Positions 1 through 7,942 of a stretch of 64,000 nucleotides of DNA are shown in pieces. A model generated the notes under the pieces. That model searched no databases. It was not told where the DNA came from and worked only from the letters and a program-made list of their open reading frames with translations. The translations under genes were made by a program, and so were the position numbers. The DNA is from Candidatus Saccharimonadales bacterium. Its GTDB lineage: Bacteria; Patescibacteriota; Saccharimonadia; Saccharimonadales; Saccharimonadaceae. Each line of letters opens with the position of its first letter. Positions within the stretch are counted from its first letter, which is position 1. The stretch covers positions 62,001-126,000 of the forward strand of contig DASSDB010000004.1 in NCBI GenBank assembly GCA_035697325.1, read 5' to 3'.

Positions 1-61
1 CGTAGGCGATCTTCGTACCGTCAGCGGACGTCACACGAAGTGTCATCTCGTTCTCATTCAT
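1..61 (-). CDS. N-terminal fragment of a protein cut by the window edge
   Basis: On the minus strand a GGAGAGAAG ribosome-binding site stands 2 nt before an ATG at 61-59, and the frame stays open to the edge (20 codons, beginning MNENEMTLRV). The stretch TSADGTKIAY resembles the first strand of many alpha/beta hydrolases, but 20 residues are too few for an assignment. The evidence is the good ribosome-binding site and the open frame. Function unknown. Confidence 0.45.
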   Translation of the reverse strand, partial: MNENEMTLRVTSADGTKIAY

Positions 62-244
62 TACTTCTCTCCATTTCTCGATGCATGGTCGTCACCGTCC
101 GATTCAAAAGATGCGCCGCAATCGTAATTAGTGCCTTTACAGGTCATTGTTGTAGTGTATTCACGTGATACATTATACATTTTGGTTTACTTTATACGCT
201 TTGTCAACTTCTTTCGTAGAATGGAGGAGAGGTTCGAGAACAAG

Positions 245-275
245 ACAAAATGCCTCAATATTTGAGGCATTTTGT
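245..275 (-). terminator. Perfect 14-bp hairpin terminator
   Basis: ACAAAATGCCTCAA (245-258) is exactly complementary to 262-275 around a 3-nt loop, and the A/T ends provide a T-run on either strand. It closes the minus-strand units to its right. The rest of 62-283 holds only promoter-like AT-rich sequence and no gene I can support. Confidence 0.8.
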
Positions 276-283
276 ATCTGTTA

Positions 284-373
284 CTAAGCTTGGCAGACCT
301 TGGGAGTCAGGATATACCCGATAATCAGGGCTGGCGCAACAAGTGCATCAACAGCCATATGTTTGTTTACCAT
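284..373 (-). CDS. Possible 29-residue hydrophobic small protein
   Basis: An ATG at 373-371 opens a 29-codon frame (MVNKHMAVDALVAPALIIG, ending VCQA) with one hydrophobic segment. It lies alone between a TATAAT hexamer on the minus strand (398-393) and the perfect terminator at 245-275, so promoter, reading frame and terminator form a complete short unit. No clear ribosome-binding site is seen, and the frame may be chance read-through after the MFS gene. Small membrane protein is an inference only. Confidence 0.3.
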   Translation of the reverse strand: MVNKHMAVDALVAPALIIGYILTPKVCQA

Positions 374-403
374 GTAGATAAATATTAGGTCTATTATAGC
401 GTA

Positions 404-1777
404 CTAGTCCGCCGTAGAGACAGTTGTTTCTTCAGCTGGCGCAGGGCGAGTCAAGTAGCGTCCGGAGAGCTGTCTGTAATACTTTGATCCCAGAGCAATT
501 GACGTCACGATAAGTCCGATGATTCCCGTCAACACAAAGACGAGCGCTATCCCGCGGTCGGGCCCTGTCCCAAACCACCCGCCAATCAAGTCGACACCAG
601 CGCCGGTTGTCATAAACGGAATAAAGATAAACTGCGCGATCGGCCCAATCAAAAAGGCGGTCAGTGGCGCGGCAGCCAATTCGACGCTCTGCGCAAACCC
701 AAACACACGTCCCTGGCGCTCAAACGGCACAACTTTTTGTAAAATCGTTTGCTCCGACGCTTCAATATATGGCATAACGATCATATAAATCAACATCCCG
801 ACTGTCAGTAAGATAATCGATGCCTGAATAGTAAAAACGCTGCTGACGATCCATATGATAATGTTTGCGACTAACATGGTCTTTAGCGGATTTTTGCCCA
901 GACCTTTTTTGGCGATTAGCAATCCACCTACGATTAACCCGCAGCTCAAAAATCCCCATAAAAGCCCCCAAACTTGCACCGAAACCAGTGACAAGCCGTA
1001 TGGATCCATCAACGCCATGAACACACCACCTAAGAAATTATTGAATGTCGTGAACATAATCAGAGCAACAAGACCAGGAATCGCAGTAATCACGGCGATT
1101 GTACCCCTGATGTCTATTTTCTTTGGCTTATCCCCCGTATGAACGATGCCTTTTTCAGGAACATTCACAAACCAAAGATGAAGGATCGCCACGACTGTGA
1201 TGCCCATCGCCAGAATGAGCACAAGGAACATCCCAGAATGACCCACTAGCAATCCGCTGATCACCGAGGTAACTAGGAATGAAATACCCGATACAGTTCC
1301 CACCAGTCCGTTAGCTTTATCACGTCGGTCCTCAGGAATCAGGATCGTGACAAGCGTTGGCATGGCAATCGTCCGAATGTTCCCGATGATCACTCCAATC
1401 ATGAGCAGCACCACAAAGGACCATAGTGTCACACTAGCTGGATCTTTGAATGCTCCATCCGGTGCCAACTGGTAAACCACGAAGCAGATTGCATAGAGCA
1501 CGAGTGAGCCAAAGCTCGACACCAGCATCATCGTCTTTTTCTTGTGATGATCAACCAGACTACCGAACCAAAATCCAGATAAAGATGTCAGAACCAGATA
1601 AAGCCCGGCAATGGTGGTTATCGCAAAAACTGACTTGGTCTGCAAATACACAAAGAACGTGATCGCGAACCATACCGTAAAATTCATCACGCCAACGACA
1701 AGGGTATTAGCGAGCAGGTGATAGAACGTCTTCAGATTCTGCGGCTTGGCGAGGATGCTGTGTTTTTCCTTTTTCAT
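404..1777 (-). CDS. MFS transporter, probable drug or metabolite exporter
   Basis: 457 residues with about 12 hydrophobic helices, the usual size for the major facilitator superfamily, in the cytoplasmic membrane. The loop after helix 2 carries GSLVDHHKKKTMML, a good version of MFS motif A. The start is supported by GGAGG five bases before the ATG. The C-terminal tail (PAPAEETTVSTAD) is hydrophilic. Substrate cannot be read from the sequence; proton-coupled efflux is the family's usual role. Downstream lie the 29-codon frame and the strong hairpin at 245-275; upstream lie remnants of an HxlR-like regulator and of a second exporter. Confidence 0.88.
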   Translation of the reverse strand: MKKEKHSILAKPQNLKTFYHLLANTLVVGVMNFTVWFAITFFVYLQTKSVFAITTIAGLYLVLTSLSGFWFGSLVDHHKKKTMMLVSSFGSLVLYAICFVVYQLAPDGAFKDPASVTLWSFVVLLMIGVIIGNIRTIAMPTLVTILIPEDRRDKANGLVGTVSGISFLVTSVISGLLVGHSGMFLVLILAMGITVVAILHLWFVNVPEKGIVHTGDKPKKIDIRGTIAVITAIPGLVALIMFTTFNNFLGGVFMALMDPYGLSLVSVQVWGLLWGFLSCGLIVGGLLIAKKGLGKNPLKTMLVANIIIWIVSSVFTIQASIILLTVGMLIYMIVMPYIEASEQTILQKVVPFERQGRVFGFAQSVELAAAPLTAFLIGPIAQFIFIPFMTTGAGVDLIGGWFGTGPDRGIALVFVLTGIIGLIVTSIALGSKYYRQLSGRYLTRPAPAEETTVSTAD

Positions 1778-2015
1778 AAAACCTCCGTAGTAAGCGTACG
1801 TTTATAATTATAAACTAGCTTCACTGGCTGTTTTTTGTAGCTCCACATCTTTAGCTGTTTTGGCACACGAATAACAAATACAGCTATGGCTGCGCCCATC
1901 TTTTGCATCATACTAATGATCTCCTTTTTTTTATTCTTATATCTCGTTACGTATGTTCAACTATAGCAAACTTTACTTTTATAATGCAAGTATGTTATTC
2001 TGAAAATATGAAACG

Positions 2016-2164
2016 GATGGATACGAATTTCTCACTTCTGAAGAAAGAATTGCAGCCAACGTCCTCGCTAATCGTTTGTGCGAGCTGGAAAAAAAGGAAT
2101 TATCAAGAAATGTGATTGTGGCTATGACAAACGCAAAGACTTCTACATGCCGATCGACAAATAA
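2016..2164 (+). pseudogene. Degenerate HxlR-type transcription regulator
   Basis: From 2016 one frame reads DGYEFLTSEERIAANVLANR and then LCELEKKELSRN, which matches the winged-helix region of HxlR/MarR-like repressors where recognition helix and wing meet. After a frame change near 2106 a second frame reads KCDCGYDKRKDFYMPIDK and stops, like the KR-x-Y motif that follows in HxlR proteins. There is no start codon in frame, the N-terminal third is missing and a frameshift splits the rest, so this is a dead remnant. It probably once controlled one of the flanking exporters. Confidence 0.5.
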
Positions 2165-2252
2165 CTGAGATAGAATAAAAAATCCGAGTCTATCGTTACT
2201 CGTATATAAAAAATTACCTCTGTTATTTCACTTGGCAGGAGTTCGTGGACAA

Positions 2253-2696
2253 CTACCGAACTTTATTTGAAGTTAAGTAGCGTTCATGCAACCAGCCCAT
2301 CAGCCCAATGCACGCTGCGCCTCCGCCCACCATGCAAACCCCCATCCAGCCATACTGGCCATACATTAGGGCGGCCAAAGCTGTCCCTACGGCACCGGAC
2401 AAAATAAAGCTTGTCATATAGACAGTTGCCAACCGACTTTGCATTTCGGGCCGGATAGAATATATCAGGCTTTGGTTGGTTACATGTAAGGCCTGGCAAG
2501 CCATATCCATCAGCACTACTCCGATTGCCAGCATAACTACGCTATGAGCGCCCATCCATAGAAGGCCAAACGATACGAGCATAATAGCCAAGTATGCTCC
2601 GGTAGCACCTTTGGCAATACCCTTGTTGGTTAACTTGCCCGCAAAGCGTGCCACTAATGCTCCGGCAACGCCAAATAAAGCAAAACTTCCTCCCAA
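2253..2696 (-). pseudogene. Truncated MFS transporter (C-terminal part)
   Basis: 147 residues with four to five hydrophobic helices, corresponding to the last third of a DHA1-type MFS exporter; intact members have about 400 residues. The frame is open only 10 codons upstream of the TTG at 2696 before a TAA, and no other frame there supplies the missing helices. The end (HERYLTSNKVR) looks natural. It is not related closely by eye to the intact exporter at 404-1777. With the broken regulator at 2016-2164 it suggests a decaying efflux locus. Confidence 0.65.
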
Positions 2697-2817
2697 GATT
2701 TTAGCTGACTCTAGTCTAATTATATCTTAGGCTGACTCATATATAAATCGACGCACCGAAAGGCAGTTTTGATAGTAATGTCTATTCTGAGACTCAACTT
2801 TCCATCATACAATTCGC

Positions 2818-2860
2818 TTTCAGGTAGCTTCATGGTAATTTCAGGTTGCATAGGTAATCT
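2818..2860 (+). promoter_or_regulatory. Tandem TTTCAGG operator and -10 element
   Basis: TTTCAGGTAGC at 2818 is repeated as TTTCAGGTTGC at 2839, exactly 21 bp or two helical turns apart. The second copy ends about 5 bp before a TAATCT hexamer (2855-2860), which is 6 nt from the ATG at 2867. Spaced direct repeats next to a -10 are the classical layout of OmpR/PhoB-type activator boxes, and an OmpR-type regulator is encoded immediately downstream. Autoregulation is inferred. Confidence 0.45.
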
Positions 2861-2866
2861 AAAGGC

Positions 2867-3136
2867 ATGGAACAACAACATGATAAATCTAGCTCCAAAA
2901 AGCTTTTTATAATTTTAGGCATAGCCATTGCAGCTCTACTTATAGGAAGTGTCGGGCTAATCGTTAGCCTGCGGAAGCCAGAACTGCCCAAAACCGACAC
3001 TTCCGCAACGCCCATGAGTGGAAACTCTGGCGATATAGACAAACTCCCGGACGGCGCAAAAGGCCCGGTTAACTCCACAGAGATCAACGGCAGCGATGGC
3101 GACAGTGGCGTTGTAAAATCGCCAGAAAAGCCTTAA
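2867..3136 (+). CDS. Small single-pass membrane protein, unknown function
   Basis: 89 residues: a short cytoplasmic N-terminus rich in Q, H and K, one transmembrane segment at about residues 15-35 (LFIILGIAIAALLIGSVGLI), then a Pro/Ser/Gly/Asp-rich outer tail without cysteines. Its stop lies 11 nt before the response regulator gene, so it is the first gene of the regulator-kinase-ABC operon. It could be a sensing accessory or a substrate of the ABC system; the second such module near 52.7 kb has no equivalent. I do not recognise the family. Confidence 0.65.
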   Translation: MEQQHDKSSSKKLFIILGIAIAALLIGSVGLIVSLRKPELPKTDTSATPMSGNSGDIDKLPDGAKGPVNSTEINGSDGDSGVVKSPEKP

Positions 3137-3147
3137 GCTACCATAGT

Positions 3148-3822
3148 ATGCGAATCCTTGTTGTCGAAGATGAGCAAAAAATTGCCCATCTCATAAAACG
3201 TGGCCTTACCTTGGAAGCCTTTGCGGTCGACGTCTGTGACACAGGGGATGAAGCACTTCGGCTAATCGACGAAAATACCTACCAGGTACTCATCCTCGAT
3301 CGACGTCTGCCAGGCTCAATGGAGGGTACGGAATTATGCAAAGAGCTTCGTAACCGCAACAATGTAACGCCTATTCTCCTCTTGACGGCTCGCGGCAAAA
3401 CACAAGACAAAATCGATGGCCTCAACTGCGGAGCTGACGATTACATGACCAAGCCTTTTGACTTTAATGAGCTCGTTGCTCGTGTACGCGCACTATCCCG
3501 ACGAGCGCTGGAGGTGCGCCCGGTGGTCCTTACCTACGACGAACTCATGCTCGACATGACCAGAAAGACCGTCACCCGTAGCGGCAAGCATCTTACGCTC
3601 ACAGCAAAAGAACTCAGTTTACTGGAATACTTTATGCAGCATCCTGGACAAATTCTATCCAAGGAAGCCATTATCGCCAGGATATGGGACTACGACGCGG
3701 TCATCATCGCCAATAATGTGGAGGTGCATATCAAAGCCCTCCGGCGAAAGATTGACCGTCCATTCTCGTATCCGCTTATCCATACGGTCAAGGGGCTGGG
3801 CTATAAATTGGAGCATCTATAG
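3148..3822 (+). CDS. OmpR/PhoB-family response regulator
   Basis: 224 residues. The receiver domain is at about 1-115: an acidic pocket at EDE (7-9), the phospho-acceptor Asp in LILDRRLPG near residue 51, a Thr in LLTARG, and Lys in MTKPFDF. The winged-helix DNA-binding domain at about 128-222 ends in HTVKGLGYKLE, as usual for the family. Its last codon overlaps the kinase start (TAG/GTG share one base), so the two are translationally coupled. Its targets are probably its own operon and the ABC exporter behind it. Confidence 0.93.
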   Translation: MRILVVEDEQKIAHLIKRGLTLEAFAVDVCDTGDEALRLIDENTYQVLILDRRLPGSMEGTELCKELRNRNNVTPILLLTARGKTQDKIDGLNCGADDYMTKPFDFNELVARVRALSRRALEVRPVVLTYDELMLDMTRKTVTRSGKHLTLTAKELSLLEYFMQHPGQILSKEAIIARIWDYDAVIIANNVEVHIKALRRKIDRPFSYPLIHTVKGLGYKLEHL

Positions 3823-4775
3823 TGCCCCATTTCAGCAGTGCGACTGTTCGCTTAACGTGCTTGTACGTTACTATTCTGATGACGCTGAGCTTAACAGCCA
3901 GTGTGTGGCTGTACAGCGTTGCCGGCAACGAAGTTACTTGGGTGGCGTCTCAGAGCGTATCAGTAGGGCCTGCTGTCGGCGTTGTTCAGAACAGCAAGGA
4001 TCGCACATTGCAAAGTTTGGTGTTTTTTAATCTTTTTACGCTGGGTGCTGGCACGTTGACAAGTTATGCACTAGCCCGACGTACGTTAAAACCAATTCAA
4101 AAAAGCTACGAAGCACAGGCCCATTTTGCTACCGATGCCAGCCATGAACTCCGCACACCCTTAACGGCACTCAAGGCCGAGTTGCAGGTTGCCCGAAAAA
4201 GCGACTTGCGTTCAAAAAAGGCAATGAATGCCATGATCGACAGCAGCCTGGCAGAAGTTGACCGCTTACAGCGGCTAACAGAACGGCTGCTACAGCTGGC
4301 CGAGCCCGTCACACGCCCCAAGCCACAGACAGAGGCCAGTCTGCAAGAAGCACTCACTGCTGCCCAAAAAGTGCTCCAGCCGGGTATCCTAAGCCGCAAG
4401 CTACATATCGTAGTACCGGCACAAGATGCACGCCTAGCTATACATACTAGCGATCTGACAGAAATTCTCCTTATTATTCTGGATAATGCCTGTAAATACA
4501 GCCCGCCAAAAAGCACCGTACAGATTACATGCCAGCCTAAGGGTAAAGTATACGAGCTAGACATACAGGACGGTGGGCCAGGCATTCTCGCAAAAGATAT
4601 TCCTCATATTTTTGAGCGATTTTACCGTGGAAGTAGTTCAGGCCGTCAGTCCGGCTTTGGGCTGGGATTGGCTGTCGCTAAAAACATCGTCAATGCCGCC
4701 GGCGGTACTATCGATGCCAAAAGCGACCGGGGAACTACAATTACCGTACGCCTTCCAAGGGCAACTTCAGTTTAA
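3822..4775 (+). CDS. Sensor histidine kinase
   Basis: 317 residues, started by the GTG that overlaps the regulator stop. Two membrane helices (about 10-30 and 65-85) enclose a small external loop of about 35 residues, so sensing is probably within the membrane or by contact with the ABC transporter. There is no clear HAMP domain. The phosphorylated His is H108 in DASHELRTPL. The ATPase domain shows the N box (LDNACKYSPP), G1 (DGGPGI) and G2 (GFGLGLAV). Short-loop kinases beside MacB/BceAB-like exporters typically respond to antimicrobial peptides or envelope stress. Confidence 0.92.
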   Translation: MPHFSSATVRLTCLYVTILMTLSLTASVWLYSVAGNEVTWVASQSVSVGPAVGVVQNSKDRTLQSLVFFNLFTLGAGTLTSYALARRTLKPIQKSYEAQAHFATDASHELRTPLTALKAELQVARKSDLRSKKAMNAMIDSSLAEVDRLQRLTERLLQLAEPVTRPKPQTEASLQEALTAAQKVLQPGILSRKLHIVVPAQDARLAIHTSDLTEILLIILDNACKYSPPKSTVQITCQPKGKVYELDIQDGGPGILAKDIPHIFERFYRGSSSGRQSGFGLGLAVAKNIVNAAGGTIDAKSDRGTTITVRLPRATSV

Positions 4776-4830
4776 GTTCACGCTGCAATGGTTTTCTAGT
4801 TATAGAAAATAACTTATAAGGAGATATTTA

Positions 4831-6201
4831 ATGAGCGTCATTGCCCGCGGCATAAAAAATACCTTTCGTAACACTCTACGTACAATCGGCTTTTCGGTCA
4901 TTATTGCCGTTAGTCTAGGGTTGGCTTTCTCGATGGCCCTGGCTCATCAGACAGTAAAAGCCAACGACAAAAAAATACGGGAAAATATTGGCGCCAGCCT
5001 ACTCGTACTACCCCTTGGTTCCGCAGAGGGAACGGCAACTCTCTCCGACAGCGACACCGATAAGCTTGCCAAACTACCTAATGTTTCCCAGGTAGTCAAG
5101 ATTACGACGATGGCCGTACAGCACCCGGACGAGGCCGCAGTTAACGAGAAGATCAAAAAAGAAAACGACGAGAAGAATAAAAACTCGTTCCCTGTCTCTT
5201 CGGAAAATGCTACATCGCTCCCCAAGACAAACTTGCACTCGACTATCAGTCAAGATCAGCTAAAAACAGATCCGCAGGGAGCATTTAAGCCTTCTATTCC
5301 GGCAATTATCGTAGAAGGTACAACGACCAATATTGATTCCCGAGGCAATAAAATTGTGGCCGTCGAAGGCCAATCGCTTAATCCGCATAAGCCGGACGAT
5401 ATCATGATTGGCAAAGCGCTCGCCACAAAAAACAAACTCAGCACGGGGGACACGCTGACGATCGCAGGCAAAACACTTAAAATAGCCGGCATTTTCGATA
5501 CCGGCACCTCGACTGGTGATAACCGCATACTAGCGCCATTCGAAACAGTTCGAACCCTCAAAGGAGACAAGCACCAGGTGCCTGTCGTCGTTCTGGTTGC
5601 GACCTCCCTCGAGGTGTTGGCAAAACTTAAATCAGACACTTTAGCAACTTTGCATAACCAGGTTGACATTCAAGTCCTGCAGCAGGATGCCGCGCAGGTC
5701 GCCGCAGGCCTCGAAAGCGTTGCCAGTATTTCGCTCATTACGTTGGTCGTTGCCCTGGCAGCTGGCGCATTAACCATACTTCTCACCATGTTACTGGTAG
5801 TACGGGAGCGTACCAAGGAAATCGGTGTATTAAAAGCGCTCGGCGCCACTAATACGAAGATAGTAGCCCAGTTTATGATTGAATCCACCGTACTGACACT
5901 CATTGGTGCTGCTATCGGCCTTGTCTTTGCTGTCCTTGCCAGTAATAGCATCCTCGGAGCGCTGCTATCGAACAATATCAAACAAACAAGTTCCAATAAT
6001 CCTGGCGGCGCTTCGACCGTGTACGAACAACCAATAGAGATGGCCAGGCAAATGACCGAGCAAATAACTACCTATCTTGACTGGCACAGTATTATCTACG
6101 GCCTGCTTGCTACGTTAGGTATCGCACTCATCGCCACTATTCTACCGGCTTTCCTCATCGCCAAAGTACGCCCTGCACAAATTATGAGAGGAGATTCATA
6201 A
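4831..6201 (+). CDS. MacB/FtsX-type ABC transporter permease
   Basis: 456 residues. An N-terminal helix (about 15-37), a large extracellular MacB-like domain (about 40-290) and three C-terminal helices (about 300-325, 350-375, 425-450) form the MacB_PCD plus FtsX arrangement. The coupling motif RERTKEIGVLKALGAT follows the second helix, and IAKVRPAQIMRG closes the protein. AAGGAG stands nine bases before the ATG. It pairs with the ATPase at 6203. Such mechanotransmission transporters export peptides or lipoproteins, or relay signals to a partner kinase. Confidence 0.92.
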   Translation: MSVIARGIKNTFRNTLRTIGFSVIIAVSLGLAFSMALAHQTVKANDKKIRENIGASLLVLPLGSAEGTATLSDSDTDKLAKLPNVSQVVKITTMAVQHPDEAAVNEKIKKENDEKNKNSFPVSSENATSLPKTNLHSTISQDQLKTDPQGAFKPSIPAIIVEGTTTNIDSRGNKIVAVEGQSLNPHKPDDIMIGKALATKNKLSTGDTLTIAGKTLKIAGIFDTGTSTGDNRILAPFETVRTLKGDKHQVPVVVLVATSLEVLAKLKSDTLATLHNQVDIQVLQQDAAQVAAGLESVASISLITLVVALAAGALTILLTMLLVVRERTKEIGVLKALGATNTKIVAQFMIESTVLTLIGAAIGLVFAVLASNSILGALLSNNIKQTSSNNPGGASTVYEQPIEMARQMTEQITTYLDWHSIIYGLLATLGIALIATILPAFLIAKVRPAQIMRGDS

Positions 6202-6202
6202 T

Positions 6203-6874
6203 ATGATAACCGTTTCACACTTAGAGAAAACATTTAAAACCGCGTCGGGTACACTGCCGGTAATTCATGACATAAACTTTACAGTACCCGAGGGCTCATT
6301 TACGGCTATCATAGGTAAAAGTGGTAGCGGCAAGAGTACCCTGTTGAGTTTGCTCGGAGGTCTGGATACCGCGACAGATGGCTCTATCGTAATCGACGAT
6401 CGCAATATCACAAGGCTCCATGACCGAAAGTTAACGTTGTACAGGGGTAGGCAAATCGGCTTTATCTTCCAATCGTTTTACCTCATTCCGAATCTCAGCG
6501 CACTCGAAAACGTAATGATGCCCATGGAATTCACTGGCGTCCACTACCGAGAGCGACGGACACGAGCCACACACCTACTTCATCAAGTCGGAATCACTCC
6601 CGATCAGCAAAAACGTCACCCTGCCAAATTGTCAGGTGGCCAGCAGCAGCGTGTCGCAATTGCCCGAGCGCTGGCTAATCAGCCGAGCGTTATCCTAGCC
6701 GACGAGCCAACCGGCAACCTCGACAGCGAAACTGGCACCCAGATATTCCACCTTCTACAGCAACTATGTAAAGATGAAGGAGTAACTATTATACTCGTCA
6801 CTCATGATCTGGCCCTAGCCAAGCAGTGCGATCAAGTGTTGAAGCTAAAAGATGGCAGACTAGAGCAGATTTAA
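6203..6874 (+). CDS. ABC transporter ATP-binding protein (LolD/MacB type)
   Basis: 223 residues with Walker [12 protein letters not shown]-loop [18 protein letters not shown], signature [15 protein letters not shown], Walker [13 protein letters not shown] and switch His in LVTHD. The [13 protein letters not shown] stretch is typical of the LolD/FtsE/MacB class. The ATG follows the permease stop by one base, and the two form one transporter at the membrane. It closes the operon that begins at 2867. The gene at 55770 is a close-looking paralogue. Confidence 0.94.
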   Translation: MITVSHLEKTFKTASGTLPVIHDINFTVPEGSFTAIIGKSGSGKSTLLSLLGGLDTATDGSIVIDDRNITRLHDRKLTLYRGRQIGFIFQSFYLIPNLSALENVMMPMEFTGVHYRERRTRATHLLHQVGITPDQQKRHPAKLSGGQQQRVAIARALANQPSVILADEPTGNLDSETGTQIFHLLQQLCKDEGVTIILVTHDLALAKQCDQVLKLKDGRLEQI

Positions 6875-6997
6875 CGTAATATGCCGCTCTGGCGATGCGG
6901 ACTAAGACAATTAGCTTTTTGGTAGAGGGCACGTGGAATCAGCTAGCCTCTTTCGCCTGTTCATTCTAACGAAAGTAAACTTTTTTCAGAATTTCAT

Positions 6998-7050
6998 GAC
7001 GCAACACCGAACCACGATCTTGCGTCAGCTAAAAGCTGTCGCGATCGTGA
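6998..7050. repeat. Two overlapping, mutually exclusive inverted repeats
   Basis: CACGATC near 7013 pairs with GATCGTG near 7044, extended inside by GCG/CGC and CAGCT/AGCTG, making a hairpin of about 15 bp. The same TGCGTCA arm can instead pair with TGACGCA near 6998. There is no T-run after either. It sits between the ABC gene and the tRNA and may be a processing or regulatory RNA element. The rest of 6875-7075 shows no gene. Confidence 0.3.
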
Positions 7051-7075
7051 CCCGATACACCCATCTCTTAATCAT

Positions 7076-7105
7076 AAAATAACCAAACAAACGTTTGGTT
7101 ATTTT
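7076..7105. terminator. Bidirectional hairpin terminator
   Basis: AAAATAACCAAAC pairs with GTTTGGTTATTTT across a 4-nt loop. The A/T-rich arms give a T-run in both directions. It lies just past the 3' end of tRNA-Trp on the minus strand and downstream of the ABC operon on the plus strand. Confidence 0.75.
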
Positions 7106-7107
7106 CG

Positions 7108-7182
7108 TGGCAGGGGCATGAGGAATCGAACCTCAATCTACGGTTTTGGAGACCGCTATACTAACCGTTGTACTATGCCCCT
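7108..7182 (-). tRNA. tRNA-Trp (anticodon CCA), with encoded CCA end
   Basis: Read on the minus strand from 7182: acceptor AGGGGCA pairs with TGCCCCT, D stem GTAC/GTAT, anticodon stem GCGGT/ACCGT with loop CTCCAAA giving anticodon CCA, T stem TGAGG/CCTCA with loop TTCGATT, discriminator G, then a templated CCA (7110-7108). CCA reads UGG. With UGA used as stop in the window this fits the standard genetic code. An extended -10 lies 14 nt upstream. Confidence 0.96.
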
Positions 7183-7195
7183 GTACTCGAAAGAT

Positions 7196-7204
7196 ATTAT
7201 AGCA
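7196..7204 (-). promoter_or_regulatory. Extended -10 promoter of tRNA-Trp
   Basis: On the minus strand TGC-TATAAT (7204-7196) is a perfect extended -10 placed 13 nt before the mature tRNA 5' end. No clear -35 is seen at 17 bp, as expected for an extended -10 promoter. The remainder of 7205-7372 holds no recognisable gene. Confidence 0.6.
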
Positions 7205-7372
7205 TGAGAAGTGCAAACGACATACTCTATAAGTTCCTTGCACAAAAAACTTTTTAAAGGAGAGTTTCCTCCATAGTGAAACGCCAAGCTCAATAACGTC
7301 GTGTTAGTCACATCCATAATAGACAGACGCACTGTATCCTTATATGCTAGATAGCATGAACGAGCAAATAAT

Positions 7373-7929
7373 ATGCGTGATGTGACATACCAACTTGTTG
7401 ATGAGCTCCTCCCGTTTGATGGCATAGAGATAAACCATAAAGAAAACGTACTTGAGTGGATAAAGAGCGGGGCACCCCTGTATCGTATTCAAAAGCCTGA
7501 TGTACCGCCAAAACACTTCGTGAGTTACTTTGCGATATTTGACACTAATAATCACAAGATTTTATTGCAAGACCATCTGCTCGCACAACTATGGATACCT
7601 GCCGGAGGGCATGTGGATCCTGATGAAGATCCTGTCGAAACGGTTAGGCGCGAGTGCGACGAAGAATTGGGCATTCCAGCAGTTTTTCTTCATAAAAAAC
7701 CTCAATTTATCACTGTGACGGAGACGAATGGACAGGGCCGGCATACAGACGTGTCGTTGTGGTATGCCCTAATGGCCGACGAATCCACGCCTCTCACTAT
7801 CGAACCTGAAAATTCGCGGATGTAAGGTGGTGGGGTATCGATGAAGTACTCGGGGCGCCTATTGGCATGTTCGATCCGGGCCTTCACCGATTCATACATA
7901 AATTACAGGCCACAAACCTCATAGAATAG
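7373..7929 (+). pseudogene. NUDIX hydrolase gene broken by one frameshift
   Basis: The first frame gives 150 residues with a NUDIX box (GGHVDPDEDPVETVRRECDE followed by ELG) and then a premature stop at 7823-7825. One frame over, the text continues KFADVRWWGIDEVLGAPIG and on to a natural stop at 7927-7929, the usual C-terminal end of these enzymes. Adding one A in the AAAA run near 7811 restores an intact protein of 185 residues. Either a real recent mutation or a sequencing error in a homopolymer. Intact members hydrolyse nucleoside diphosphates linked to another moiety. The active-site box is intact. Confidence 0.75.
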
Positions 7930-7942
7930 TCTTCCTAGTATA

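Noticed and set aside
2253-2696. Intact short membrane protein
   Set aside because: Helices match only the last third of an MFS exporter and a stop lies 10 codons upstream of the apparent start.
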